From Desulfobacterales bacterium (GTDB lineage Bacteria; Desulfobacterota; Desulfobacteria; Desulfobacterales; JAFDCJ01), in the NCBI GenBank assembly GCA_029939875.1, contig JAOZSC010000021.1, positions 1 to 14,520 of the forward strand: 14,520 nucleotides of DNA. The letters are read 5' to 3'. The notes under the pieces are model-generated. The model saw only the letters and a program-made list of their open reading frames with translations. It ran no database searches and was not told the DNA's origin. This document shows, piece by piece, positions 7,239-14,428 of the stretch. A program made the translations under genes and the position numbers. Positions within the stretch are counted from its first letter, which is position 1; the number at the start of each line of letters is the position of its first letter.

Positions 7239-9209
7239 CTATTCCAACTCGACAAATTTTTTGCCCTTTATCCGCAGTAAACGCAATTTCTTGACGACAT
7301 CTCCGTTTGCATCAAACCGCGTAACCCCGGTGACGCCGGGGTAATCATCGAGATTGAGCAGTCCGTCTTTTATTTCGCTTCGGTACCGGCTATGGGGCTG
7401 CCGAACCACCTGAAACAATATCATGGCGGAATCATACACCACCGCCTCAATGAATTCGGGTGTCTGATCGTAGGTTTCCTCAAAAAGCGTAACGAATTTT
7501 TTTACCATCGGTGAACTGGAACGGGCAAAAAAGCCATCTGGCATAACAGCTCCCTGCACGTACTGATCGGCCACTTTGATCAGGGAATCGGAATGCCATA
7601 GATTGGTCCCCAGCAGGTAGACATCTTTAACGTCGTAATAGGCCAACTGGGGGGCAACCAGTCCGACGATCTGAGGAGAATCCGGGAGAAAAACGGCTTC
7701 AGAATCGACAATGGGTTCCGGTTGCTCTTCGGACGGCGGTTGCTCATCATCGCGAACAGTTTTTTCATCGACCTGCACGGCCGCGTCATCGTCTGGTTGT
7801 CCGGTATCCAACTCGTCTTTGGGTTTGAGGTCTTCAGGTATCTCATAATAAAGCCCGATCAGTTTTTTAATGGAATCCGCAAAATCCGTCTGACGGGGTT
7901 TGTACGCTTCCACTCCGACAATCCGCCCTCCCAGCTCGACCACCCGGTCCCAGAAAAGGTTCATAAATGTAACCCCATAGGTTTCATTCGGGTACAAAAT
8001 CGCAAAGCGGTTGGCTCCCAGGTCTTCGATGGCAAATGAAGCGATGGCGTTCACCTGCATGCGAGGTGTGATGAAATTGCGGAAAACCCTGTCGCCGATT
8101 TCGCAAATACCGTCTTTCTGGGTGAAGGTAATGATGGGAATTCCCATTTGCTGGGCCTGTCGGGCGGCAAGCTCCACGTTTACCAGCGGACCAAGAATGG
8201 CCGCCACTTGCTCGGTCGCCAGTTCCTGCACCGCCAAACGGGTTTTGTCCGGATCAGAGCTGGTGTCCTTGACGACCAGTTTGATCGGCGGGCCGTCATT
8301 GCCGGAGCTAAACTGGCTGTACGCCAGCTCAATGCCCTTCAGCGCCCGCTGGCCGAAAGTCTGGTAAGGGCCGCTGAGCGGCAGTAAACAGCCAATGCTG
8401 TATCGATTGAAAACCGCATTTTTGTTGATTTCATCGATCATATTTTCGGCCAGATTTCGATTTTCATGGGCCGGATATCTTTCGATATACTCTCGCAGAA
8501 TTTTCAAGGCATCATCGTATCTTTCCTCCATGGTGTAATTCAAGCCCAGCTGAAACAGCAAAAAATCCATGGGCAGCCCTTTGTCCGGATGATTCAAAAG
8601 GATGGCGACATCCTCTGAATCAAGCCGGGCTATAGCCTCTTTGAGTCTAGCGACAATGGCCTCCTGTTCAACATCTGTTGCCGACCGGCGTGCGCGGGCG
8701 TAATAATCAACCGCGTCAATGGGAGAACCGATGGCCATGTAAGCGTCTCCGAGCAACGCGTCGATACGGAAGATATGAGACCTGGAGTCCAGTCGCTCCA
8801 GAATACGGGGGGCCTTACCGATCACGTCCCGGTACCGTCCTTGGCGGTAATAGGTGGTCAACTCTTCGACCATGGCATCAAGGGCAAAGGGGCTGGCAGG
8901 ATAGTCAGTGGCAATCCGGTGGTAGGCGGCACGTGCGCTTTCATAGTCGCCGGTCAACCCGTTGATAATACCGACTTTCATCAGGGCCGCCGGCGCCAGC
9001 GTTTGCTCCGGAAACCGTCTGACGTACTCATGGTAAAGCGGCAGCGCATCATCATAGAAGCGGGCAGCAAACAATTGTTCGGCTTTCGAAAAGAGCTGGT
9101 AGGCATCTTCAGGCATTTCCGGTCCAGGCTTTACCACCGGTCTGGGGGCACACGCCCAGACAAGGACCAGCACGCTTGCAATAATTCCGATTAGGTAATG
9201 TGGCTTCAT
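7239..9209 (-). CDS. TPR-containing lipoprotein with type I periplasmic-binding (LivK/LpoA-like) domain
   Basis: A predicted 656-residue periplasmic lipoprotein. Residues 1-20 form a signal peptide ending in the lipobox-like VWAC with C20 as the lipidated cysteine; Ala at +2 suggests outer-membrane sorting by the E. coli rule. Residues ~34-260 are helical TPR-like repeats (YxLFSKAEQLFAAR, YDDALKILREYIERYP). From ~270 (SIGCLLPLSGPYQTFG) to the end runs a Leu/Ile/Val-binding-type periplasmic fold. This order, TPR then LivK-like domain, matches LpoA-type penicillin-binding-protein activators, and automatic annotation usually uses that name. Whether it activates a PBP1-like enzyme or binds a ligand is not shown. 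A strongly acidic, Gln/Pro-rich insertion (~457-505) interrupts the binding domain. The start has GGAA at suitable spacing, and a promoter is visible at 9278-9305. Confidence 0.8.
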   Translation of the reverse strand: MKPHYLIGIIASVLVLVWACAPRPVVKPGPEMPEDAYQLFSKAEQLFAARFYDDALPLYHEYVRRFPEQTLAPAALMKVGIINGLTGDYESARAAYHRIATDYPASPFALDAMVEELTTYYRQGRYRDVIGKAPRILERLDSRSHIFRIDALLGDAYMAIGSPIDAVDYYARARRSATDVEQEAIVARLKEAIARLDSEDVAILLNHPDKGLPMDFLLFQLGLNYTMEERYDDALKILREYIERYPAHENRNLAENMIDEINKNAVFNRYSIGCLLPLSGPYQTFGQRALKGIELAYSQFSSGNDGPPIKLVVKDTSSDPDKTRLAVQELATEQVAAILGPLVNVELAARQAQQMGIPIITFTQKDGICEIGDRVFRNFITPRMQVNAIASFAIEDLGANRFAILYPNETYGVTFMNLFWDRVVELGGRIVGVEAYKPRQTDFADSIKKLIGLYYEIPEDLKPKDELDTGQPDDDAAVQVDEKTVRDDEQPPSEEQPEPIVDSEAVFLPDSPQIVGLVAPQLAYYDVKDVYLLGTNLWHSDSLIKVADQYVQGAVMPDGFFARSSSPMVKKFVTLFEETYDQTPEFIEAVVYDSAMILFQVVRQPHSRYRSEIKDGLLNLDDYPGVTGVTRFDANGDVVKKLRLLRIKGKKFVELE

Positions 9210-9277
9210 GGCGTTCCGTCTTAGTTTTCGTAATTAGGATTGCAGAGCACAGGAGCCATTCGGCCCGGGTACCACTC

Positions 9278-9305
9278 AGTTTACACCACATTTAAGGTTT
9301 GTCAA
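9278..9305 (-). promoter_or_regulatory. Probable promoter of the TPR/LivK-like lipoprotein gene
   Basis: On the minus strand TTGACA (9300-9305) is followed after 16 bp by TAAACT (9278-9283; 4 of 6 matches). It would give a leader of roughly 60 nt before the ATG at 9209. It overlaps the extreme 5' side of the small plus-strand ORF described next. Confidence 0.5.
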
Positions 9306-9309
9306 ACAC

Positions 9310-9513
9310 TTGTTGCATCCCGTTGATATCGTTTTGCTGGCGGTTCCGGCCAGCGGCGAATTTTACAAATATGTGGATAAACAGATTGAAGATCTGAACA
9401 AGCGGGCGGCCGCCTATGAAAAAAAGGGCAAGGCATACGAGCAGCAGGTGAAGGCCTACAATGTGCGCGTGGCCCGTGAAAACAGCAAGCCAAACAAACA
9501 AAACGCCGATTAA
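9310..9513 (+). CDS. Possible small coiled-coil ORF or gene remnant (67 codons)
   Basis: I do not recognise this sequence. The frame begins with TTG at 9310 (or 9313); an in-frame TAA at 9292-9294 prevents extension. From ~HPVDIVLLAVPASGEF onward it reads as a hydrophobic start followed by a charged helix with internal similarity (RAAAYEKKGKAYEQQVKAYN), and codon use looks protein-like. There is no good ribosome binding site, only AAGG about a dozen bases upstream, and the predicted minus-strand promoter abuts it. It could be a genuine small protein with a non-ATG start or the C-terminal remnant of a decayed gene. The antisense 81-codon hydrophobic frame is probably a shadow. Confidence 0.3.
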   Translation: MLHPVDIVLLAVPASGEFYKYVDKQIEDLNKRAAAYEKKGKAYEQQVKAYNVRVARENSKPNKQNAD

Positions 9514-9583
9514 GGGTTCGCGCAAAAATAACTTCACATTATCACTCCCAAAATAGCTTTTTACAGTTCACCCTTCTTTATTC

Positions 9584-9614
9584 TTGACAAATTGCCCAGT
9601 TTTTTCCTATGGTT
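9584..9614 (+). promoter_or_regulatory. Candidate promoter upstream of fba leader
   Basis: A perfect TTGACA (9584-9589) is followed by CTATGGT; TATGGT lies at 9609-9614, giving a long 19-bp spacer (18 bp if CTATGG is used). If real, the fba transcript would have a leader of about 500 nt, or the promoter would serve a separate RNA. Confidence 0.35.
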
Positions 9615-10106
9615 AATTCGTGCAAAATCCTTAAAGCCAGGAAAAAATACGGCTTCAGGACCCGATAGACGCGCTTCTCGGGAAAAACCGACGACGAAAT
9701 ATATCAATACGGGCAACTCCCGGCGACATTTAAAACGCATTGTATGATGGACATCTCTTCGAAAAACCAGCTAATACCGTATTATCAGTTCCCCCGGCAA
9801 ACAGCCCCTCACCTACGGCCTTGTCCCGGCTCAGGTGCAGCCCGCAATGGCCCTGCGGTTCAGCACGAAGAGCGAATCGCCTCCCGCGCGGCCTTTCATC
9901 ACCCGCATCGGCCATATGCATCCCGGGTTATCTATGATTCCCGTCATCGTTCGAATGTTTCAAAAAAGGCCCGGACCGGTTTACTGATCGATATTTATGC
10001 TTAACATGGGTTGAGCGTTTCGGGTTCAGGGTTCAACGGCCTTATTTTCCGACGTGAAGGGCCATCCAATGCAAACTGATAACAAATGACCATATTTAAG
10101 TTCATG

Positions 10107-10115
10107 AAAAGGAGG
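10107..10115 (+). promoter_or_regulatory. Consensus Shine-Dalgarno of fba
   Basis: AAAGGAGGT matches the 16S rRNA anti-Shine-Dalgarno fully and sits 7 nt before the ATG at 10123. It is the strongest ribosome binding site in the window and suggests high-level translation of the aldolase. Confidence 0.85.
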
Positions 10116-10122
10116 TATTCTC

Positions 10123-11418
10123 ATGGCTGAAGCAAACAGCAGTACCCCTGCAGATTTTGAAAAGGCGCTACAAATCGGTCGGCCACCAAATGTGGTAAAA
10201 TGTTTTCCCAACTCACGGGCCCTGATTGTCGGCGGAAAATTCATTGACCGGGCCATGCTTGCCAAGGGAAATGCCATGACCATGGCAGCCAACGGCAGAA
10301 ACAGCTTTGTTATCCGCGGGGCATTACAGGCAGCCCAAAGGGCCAATGCGGCCATAATCATTGAAATCGCCAAGTCAGAGGGCGGTGCCAGCGCTTATTG
10401 CGCGGTAAATTACTGGAATATGGCCCGAATCGTCGACGCTCTGTGTAACGAACTGGGCATCACCATCCCGGTGGCCATCCATGCCGATCATTACGGCATA
10501 AAAAGCGATGAGGACATTGCGGCCGCCAAAATCGAAATACCGACCATGTTTGAGGCGGGAATGACCTCCATCGCCATTGACGCCTCCCACCTGCCGGATG
10601 ACAAAAATTTGCTGGCCAACCTTGAACTCAATGCACTGATACCGAAATGGGCCGGGCTTGAAACCGAAGTTGGTGAAATAAAAGGCAAACAAGGCCTGTC
10701 CACCGTAGACGAAGCCTTGTTTCTCATCAAGGGGCTAAACGCCCACGACATTTTCCCGGACTGGATCGCCTTGAACAATGGAACCACCCACGGCATCGAG
10801 GCCAGTGACCAGGGCATCCAGGTGGATCTGACCGCGAGGATTCACGAAGCGCTGGAACCTTACAGGGTCTCCGGTGCCCAGCACGGCACTTCCGGCAACA
10901 GCTCGGACCGCCTGCGGGAAATCGCCGTTAAAACCCGAACCACCAAGGCCAATGTCGCCACGGCCCTGCAGATGATCTCCTGGGGCCTGGAGGTCAATGA
11001 TTACGGCAATGCCCAGCTTGACGATCAGGGAAGTTTTATTAAAGTTAAAGACCAGGGAGTCACTGAAGAGCTGTGGGCGGAAATGGTTGACTACGCCACG
11101 CAACAGGGATGGACGGGCGGCAACTACAAAAAACTTAACCTGCCCTTTGAAAACAAGCTGCTCAGCCAGCCGGCCGAGATTAGAAAGAGGATGGCCAGGC
11201 GCGTTGAAAATTTTATCTACAACATGCTGGTCAACGTTCTAAATACCCAGGATACCGCTCCGTTGGCCATGGCGGCTATTCTTGAAACCGGCTCCCATGA
11301 CCCTGGTCCAAAGGGCAGCCGCATCGAGGATCCCGCTGAATGGACCCCCGAGCACATCGTTAAACGGGCAGCCGGCATTCAAAGTGATAAAGGGCCAGCC
11401 GGCGATTTCGACGATTAG
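10123..11418 (+). CDS. Class II fructose-bisphosphate aldolase family protein
   Basis: Predicted zinc-dependent aldolase cleaving fructose 1,6-bisphosphate to dihydroxyacetone phosphate and glyceraldehyde 3-phosphate. Class II landmarks are seen: VAIHADHYG (117-125), where D122 is the catalytic Asp and H123 a zinc ligand; E182 in LETEVGEIKG, the likely equivalent of Glu174 in E. coli FbaA; H223 in NNGTTHGIE; H254 in GAQHGTSGNS; and KANVATALQ (275-283), which resembles the NVATE motif of GatY/KbaY more than NIDTD of FbaA. At 431 residues it is longer than the usual 285-360, with an extra ~35-residue N-terminus and a C-terminal extension. The start follows a consensus Shine-Dalgarno. Because phosphofructokinase is nearby a glycolytic role is likely, but a related substrate cannot be excluded from sequence alone. 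Confidence 0.85.
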   Translation: MAEANSSTPADFEKALQIGRPPNVVKCFPNSRALIVGGKFIDRAMLAKGNAMTMAANGRNSFVIRGALQAAQRANAAIIIEIAKSEGGASAYCAVNYWNMARIVDALCNELGITIPVAIHADHYGIKSDEDIAAAKIEIPTMFEAGMTSIAIDASHLPDDKNLLANLELNALIPKWAGLETEVGEIKGKQGLSTVDEALFLIKGLNAHDIFPDWIALNNGTTHGIEASDQGIQVDLTARIHEALEPYRVSGAQHGTSGNSSDRLREIAVKTRTTKANVATALQMISWGLEVNDYGNAQLDDQGSFIKVKDQGVTEELWAEMVDYATQQGWTGGNYKKLNLPFENKLLSQPAEIRKRMARRVENFIYNMLVNVLNTQDTAPLAMAAILETGSHDPGPKGSRIEDPAEWTPEHIVKRAAGIQSDKGPAGDFDD

Positions 11419-11444
11419 TTTCCATTCATAAATGCCGGGAAGAT

Positions 11445-11537
11445 AGGAGGCAAGGATGCTGGGAAGCTTTTTATAAGGATGAAATCCTTATTTAAACCTT
11501 CTAGCTCATAGCCTTATAGCCTGTTTGCTTCATAGCA
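11445..11537. repeat. Palindromic intergenic repeat element, copy B
   Basis: The hairpin at 11463-11501 pairs GAAGCTTTTTATAAGGAT with ATCCTTATTTAAACCTTC (15 of 18 positions) around the loop GAA. It is flanked by AGGAGGC (11445-11451) and by CATAGC words on the right (last CTTCATAGC at 11529-11537). It matches copy A at 4810-4882 in order and orientation. It sits between the convergent fba and mazG genes and may end fba transcripts, though there is no T-run. Confidence 0.7.
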
Positions 11538-11632
11538 TTTCAGCCGGCAAAAGGCCATCAGCAGCCGGGCCGCCAAAGGGGTCGGTGGCAGTCGAAGTCT
11601 TTTATTCACCACCGGGACGACTGGGGGATAGA

Positions 11633-12430
11633 TCAAGACGTTGCGGCCCGCTGCCAGAAAAGCTGCATTTCATCTTCAGAAAGAGTATCCAAATCCCGCC
11701 CGCTGTCGGTAATCAACCCTTCCATTTTTTTAAACCGCTTGACAAATGTTTGAATCGACCCGGTCAGCGCAATTTCAGGATGAACGTCGATAAAACGGGC
11801 CAGTTTGACCAGGCTAAAAAGCGCCTCGCCATACTGCCGGGCAGCGGCCTCTTTATCGGTTTTTTCCACGACGGCTGTCAGCCGGTCCAGCCTATCTTTT
11901 ATCTCCTGCAACAAAGTGGCAGCCGTGCTGCGATCAAACCCGGTCCGCGCCGCGCGCTCGGATATCTTATAGGCTCGTACCAGGGACGGAAGCTGTATCG
12001 GCACGGAATCCAGTAATGAGCCACCGGGGGATCCTTTTGTCTCTTCTTTTTTGATTTTATACCAATTTTGAATGACTTCCTCACTGTTTTTGAATGTCCG
12101 GTTTCCAAAAACATGGGGATGGCGGCGAACCATTTTGTCGATGACGGCCCGGGCGGTATCCTGAATGTCGAAACTGCCCTGCTCTTCAAACATCCGGGCA
12201 ATGAAAAAAACATGAAACAGTACGTCGCCGAGCTCTTCACGGATATGTCGGGAATCTCCCGCTTCAATGGCCTCGACCAGTTCATAGACTTCTTCGATCA
12301 GGTAAACCATAACCGTCGCAGGGGTCTGTTTGCGATCCCAGGGGCATCCGTTTTTGCCCCTCAGTCTTTGCACCAGTTCCGTGAGATCGTTCAGGAAGAA
12401 ATGGGCTTGTTTTACCTGGGAATCCTCCAT
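11633..12430 (-). CDS. mazG: Nucleoside triphosphate pyrophosphohydrolase MazG
   Basis: Hydrolyses (d)NTPs to the monophosphate and pyrophosphate, a house-cleaning and stress-linked activity. The 265-residue protein has the two-domain length of E. coli MazG (263). The N-terminal domain shows GCPWDRKQT (28-36), the metal-binding EExxE (E46, E47, E50) and ExxD (E66, D69) motifs, and RRHPHVFG (102-109). The second domain begins near LDSVPIQLPSLVRAYKISERAARTGFD (140-166). The ATG at 12430 lies inside the 3' end of cvpA (19-bp overlap), with only a weak AAGAAAG upstream, so expression probably depends on translational coupling to cvpA. It converges on fba with 214 bp between, including repeat copy B. 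Confidence 0.93.
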   Translation of the reverse strand: MEDSQVKQAHFFLNDLTELVQRLRGKNGCPWDRKQTPATVMVYLIEEVYELVEAIEAGDSRHIREELGDVLFHVFFIARMFEEQGSFDIQDTARAVIDKMVRRHPHVFGNRTFKNSEEVIQNWYKIKKEETKGSPGGSLLDSVPIQLPSLVRAYKISERAARTGFDRSTAATLLQEIKDRLDRLTAVVEKTDKEAAARQYGEALFSLVKLARFIDVHPEIALTGSIQTFVKRFKKMEGLITDSGRDLDTLSEDEMQLFWQRAATS

Positions 12431-12939
12431 GCTTTCTTAAGTTCCCACAATTTTGTCATAAAATTTTGTTTCATTTCTCTGGAGACCACTTTCGCCATAT
12501 TCTCCGAGACCCATGACACGTGGGGAGCTAGCACGGAGTTTTTAATTAACGGAGTCCCCCTGGGAAGAAAGGCGGTCAGCGTGATGAAAAGAATACACAC
12601 GATTAACATACCTTTGACCACTCCAAAAACAACCCCGCCGATACGATCGACCCATCCCAGAAAGGAAATGTTCAGCAGATATTTGATAATGACGCCTAAA
12701 ACACTGACGACAATGAGCACAACGCAAAAAATAACGAGAAAACTCAGAATGTTGAGATAAGCCGTATTCTTAATAAACCGGCCCAGCAGCCGGCCCAGAA
12801 CCATATAATAGGTATAAGCGGCATAAAAACCGCCCAGAACCCCGACGATAGAGGCCATCTCCTTGACCAACCCCCTGAAAAGGCCCCTGATCAGGCTGTA
12901 GCCCAGAATGATTATGGTTACAATATCAAACGGATTCAT
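12412..12939 (-). CDS. cvpA: CvpA family membrane protein
   Basis: A 175-residue inner-membrane protein of the CvpA (colicin V production) family, whose members are linked to envelope integrity; the molecular role is not settled. Four hydrophobic segments are visible (about residues 5-22, 28-47, 63-88 and 100-124), with family-typical FDIVTIIILGYSLIRGLFRGLVKE at the N-terminus, GWVDRIGG near 95-102 and VVKGMLIV near 107. The C-terminal ~40 residues are soluble and basic. No clear Shine-Dalgarno precedes the ATG at 12939 (A-rich stretch instead). It is the first gene of a cvpA-mazG pair on the minus strand, divergent from phoH. Confidence 0.85.
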   Translation of the reverse strand: MNPFDIVTIIILGYSLIRGLFRGLVKEMASIVGVLGGFYAAYTYYMVLGRLLGRFIKNTAYLNILSFLVIFCVVLIVVSVLGVIIKYLLNISFLGWVDRIGGVVFGVVKGMLIVCILFITLTAFLPRGTPLIKNSVLAPHVSWVSENMAKVVSREMKQNFMTKLWELKKAWRIPR

Positions 12940-13332
12940 GAATATTTTTTTTGTAGCTGGGGTTCAACATTTTCACCTAATCCGGATAAACCGGAAAAAT
13001 TGCCACAAAGACCCAAAGACACTAAGCAAAACGCTTTGCTGTAATTGATCTTTGTGTTTTGGTGTCTTGGTGGCGAAAAAATTTTGCCATAAAATGAAAA
13101 AAATAGCTATTAAGAATCTAATTGGGTCGGCGGGCGAAGCTGCGCCCGGACACCGGCCTTTCATTTTAATACGTTAATACGGCCCGAGCCGATGAAGTAA
13201 CAAAGCAGGCATACCGAGTCAAGGGCTTTTTCCTTTTTGTGGCCCCATGCAATTTGGCATTTGCATTCATTTGAACACTTGTGATAGGAAAAAGACGGGA
13301 CAGATCCCTGGACTGCAACCATTGAAGTGGCT
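12940..13332. other. Divergent intergenic region between cvpA and phoH
   Basis: About 390 bp without a credible gene. It holds a 25-bp inverted repeat (13002-13074), a small palindrome TCCGG-ATAAA-CCGGA (12981-12995), a GC-rich hairpin CGGGCG/CGCCCG (13131-13148), a direct doublet TTAATACG-TTAATACG (about 13166-13181) and a purine-rich stretch before phoH. Both cvpA and phoH must be transcribed from here, but I cannot name a convincing promoter for either. Confidence 0.4.
13002..13074. repeat. 25-bp imperfect inverted repeat (GCCAC...GTGGC type)
   Basis: The left arm 13002-13026 (begins GCCACAAAGACCC) pairs with the right arm 13050-13074 (ends GTGTCTTGGTGGC) at 20 of 25 positions. The 23-bp centre contains a nested palindrome AGCAAA/TTTGCT. 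The GCCACAAAGACAC...TTTGTGGC wording resembles a dispersed intergenic repeat I have met in many environmental Gram-negative genomes; that recollection is unverified here. It lacks ORFs and transposase features. Confidence 0.7.
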
Positions 13333-14325
13333 ATGACACCAAACTCTGAAATTAAACATACCAGTCTTGATTTCGCCGATATCGACCTGTCGCGACAGCT
13401 TTTCGGAGAACGCAACGGCAATCTGGAAAAAATCGGCCAGGCAACTGACATCACCATCAATGCCCGGGGCAATAAGGTTTTTCTGCAGGGCGAGCCGATC
13501 GCCGTAAACCTGGCCGGCAATGTTCTGCGCCAGCTATACGGCCTGCTCAAGGAAGGTTACCCCGTTCATCCCAATGACATCGACTATGCGCTGCGGGTTC
13601 TCAGCGGTGACGACCGGGTCAATTTAAAGGAAATTTTCCTGGACACGGTTTATATTCCCTCCAAAAAAAGGGCCATTACGCCAAAAAGCCTCACCCAGAA
13701 GGAATATATTGATGCCATTCGAAAATATGATATTGTTTTCGGAATTGGTCCCGCCGGAACAGGCAAAACGTACCTGGCGATGGCCATGGCGGTTTCGGCC
13801 CTGGCCAAGGGGATTGTCAGCCGTATCATTTTGACTCGCCCGGCGGTGGAAGCCGGGGAAGCTTTGGGTTTTTTGCCTGGAGACCTGGCCGAAAAAATTG
13901 ACCCCTATTTGCGGCCGCTTTATGATGCGCTTCACGACATGATGCGCTTTGAAAAGGCGGTGGCGTTGATGCAAAAAGGGGTCATTGAGGTCGCGCCAAT
14001 CGCATTTATGCGTGGCCGGACGTTAAACGATTCTTTTGTAATTCTCGATGAGGCCCAGAACACGACCTCCGAGCAAATGAAAATGTTTCTAACCCGCATC
14101 GGGTTCAGCTCCAAGGCGGTGATTACCGGAGATATCACCCAGATAGATCTGCCCGCGGACAGAACCTCGGGACTGATTGAAACCAAGAATATCCTGCAAG
14201 ATATCAAGGGAATTGAATTCGTGTTTTTTTCGAAAAAGGATGTGGTCCGGCATAAACTGGTGCAGGAAATAATCTGCGCCTATGAACAACTGGAAGCGTC
14301 CAAAGACAGAGCTCACTCGGGCTGA
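13333..14325 (+). CDS. PhoH-like ATPase (PhoH/YbeZ family)
   Basis: A cytoplasmic P-loop ATPase of about 330 residues. Visible are an N-terminal KH-like region typical of YbeZ ([24 protein letters not shown]), Walker A GPAGTGKT (139-146), [16 protein letters not shown] (169-184), Walker [10 protein letters not shown] (235-243), and the downstream [10 protein letters not shown] and SGL motifs. YbeZ usually partners YbeY in rRNA processing and ribosome quality control; in many bacteria phoH, pgpH and ybeY are neighbours, so those may follow beyond the window. The ATG at 13333 has GAAG five bases upstream; a GTG at 13327 in the same frame is a possible alternative adding two codons. It is divergent from cvpA. 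Confidence 0.92.
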   Translation: MTPNSEIKHTSLDFADIDLSRQLFGERNGNLEKIGQATDITINARGNKVFLQGEPIAVNLAGNVLRQLYGLLKEGYPVHPNDIDYALRVLSGDDRVNLKEIFLDTVYIPSKKRAITPKSLTQKEYIDAIRKYDIVFGIGPAGTGKTYLAMAMAVSALAKGIVSRIILTRPAVEAGEALGFLPGDLAEKIDPYLRPLYDALHDMMRFEKAVALMQKGVIEVAPIAFMRGRTLNDSFVILDEAQNTTSEQMKMFLTRIGFSSKAVITGDITQIDLPADRTSGLIETKNILQDIKGIEFVFFSKKDVVRHKLVQEIICAYEQLEASKDRAHSG

Positions 14326-14384
14326 TGCCCTGATCCAGCCCATAACCCACAGCTTGTTTTTGTGGGGGAGGAACACTGAAAGGC

Positions 14385-14419
14385 CGAACATCGAACGTCC
14401 AACGTCGAATGTTGAATGA
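14385..14419. repeat. Heptanucleotide tandem repeat, five units
   Basis: Five consecutive 7-bp units read directly: CGAACAT, CGAACGT, CCAACGT, CGAATGT, TGAATGA. The array lies 60 bp after the phoH stop and just before a possible next start. It shares period and a GAAT core with the patch at 2737-2764. Confidence 0.7.
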
Positions 14420-14428
14420 GAAAAGAAA

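Larger units (their letters stand above)
9514..10122. other. Long non-coding region upstream of fba, possible structured leader
   Basis: About 600 bp with no credible protein. The open frames near 9740-10004 are Arg/Pro/Ser-rich and lack ribosome binding sites. Several local hairpins can be paired by eye: AAGCC/GGCTT (9635-9656), CCCGA/TCGGG (9661-9682), TAATAC-C-GTATTA (9772-9784), CACCT/AGGTG (9810-9837) and CCGCA/TGCGG (9842-9858). A tandem GGGTTCA doublet is at 10022-10035. It does not carry signatures I know for tmRNA, RNase P RNA, SRP RNA or common riboswitches. It may be a long 5' leader of fba or hold a small RNA. Confidence 0.35.

Noticed and set aside
9730..10004. Overlapping open frames of 63-86 codons on both strands before fba
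   Set aside because: They have no Shine-Dalgarno and no recognisable domain, and are Arg/Pro/Ser-biased; more likely non-coding RNA or spacer.
14346..14366. Hairpin CCCACA / TGTGGG after phoH as a terminator
   Set aside because: The stem is short, the loop is nine bases and there is no T-run on either strand.
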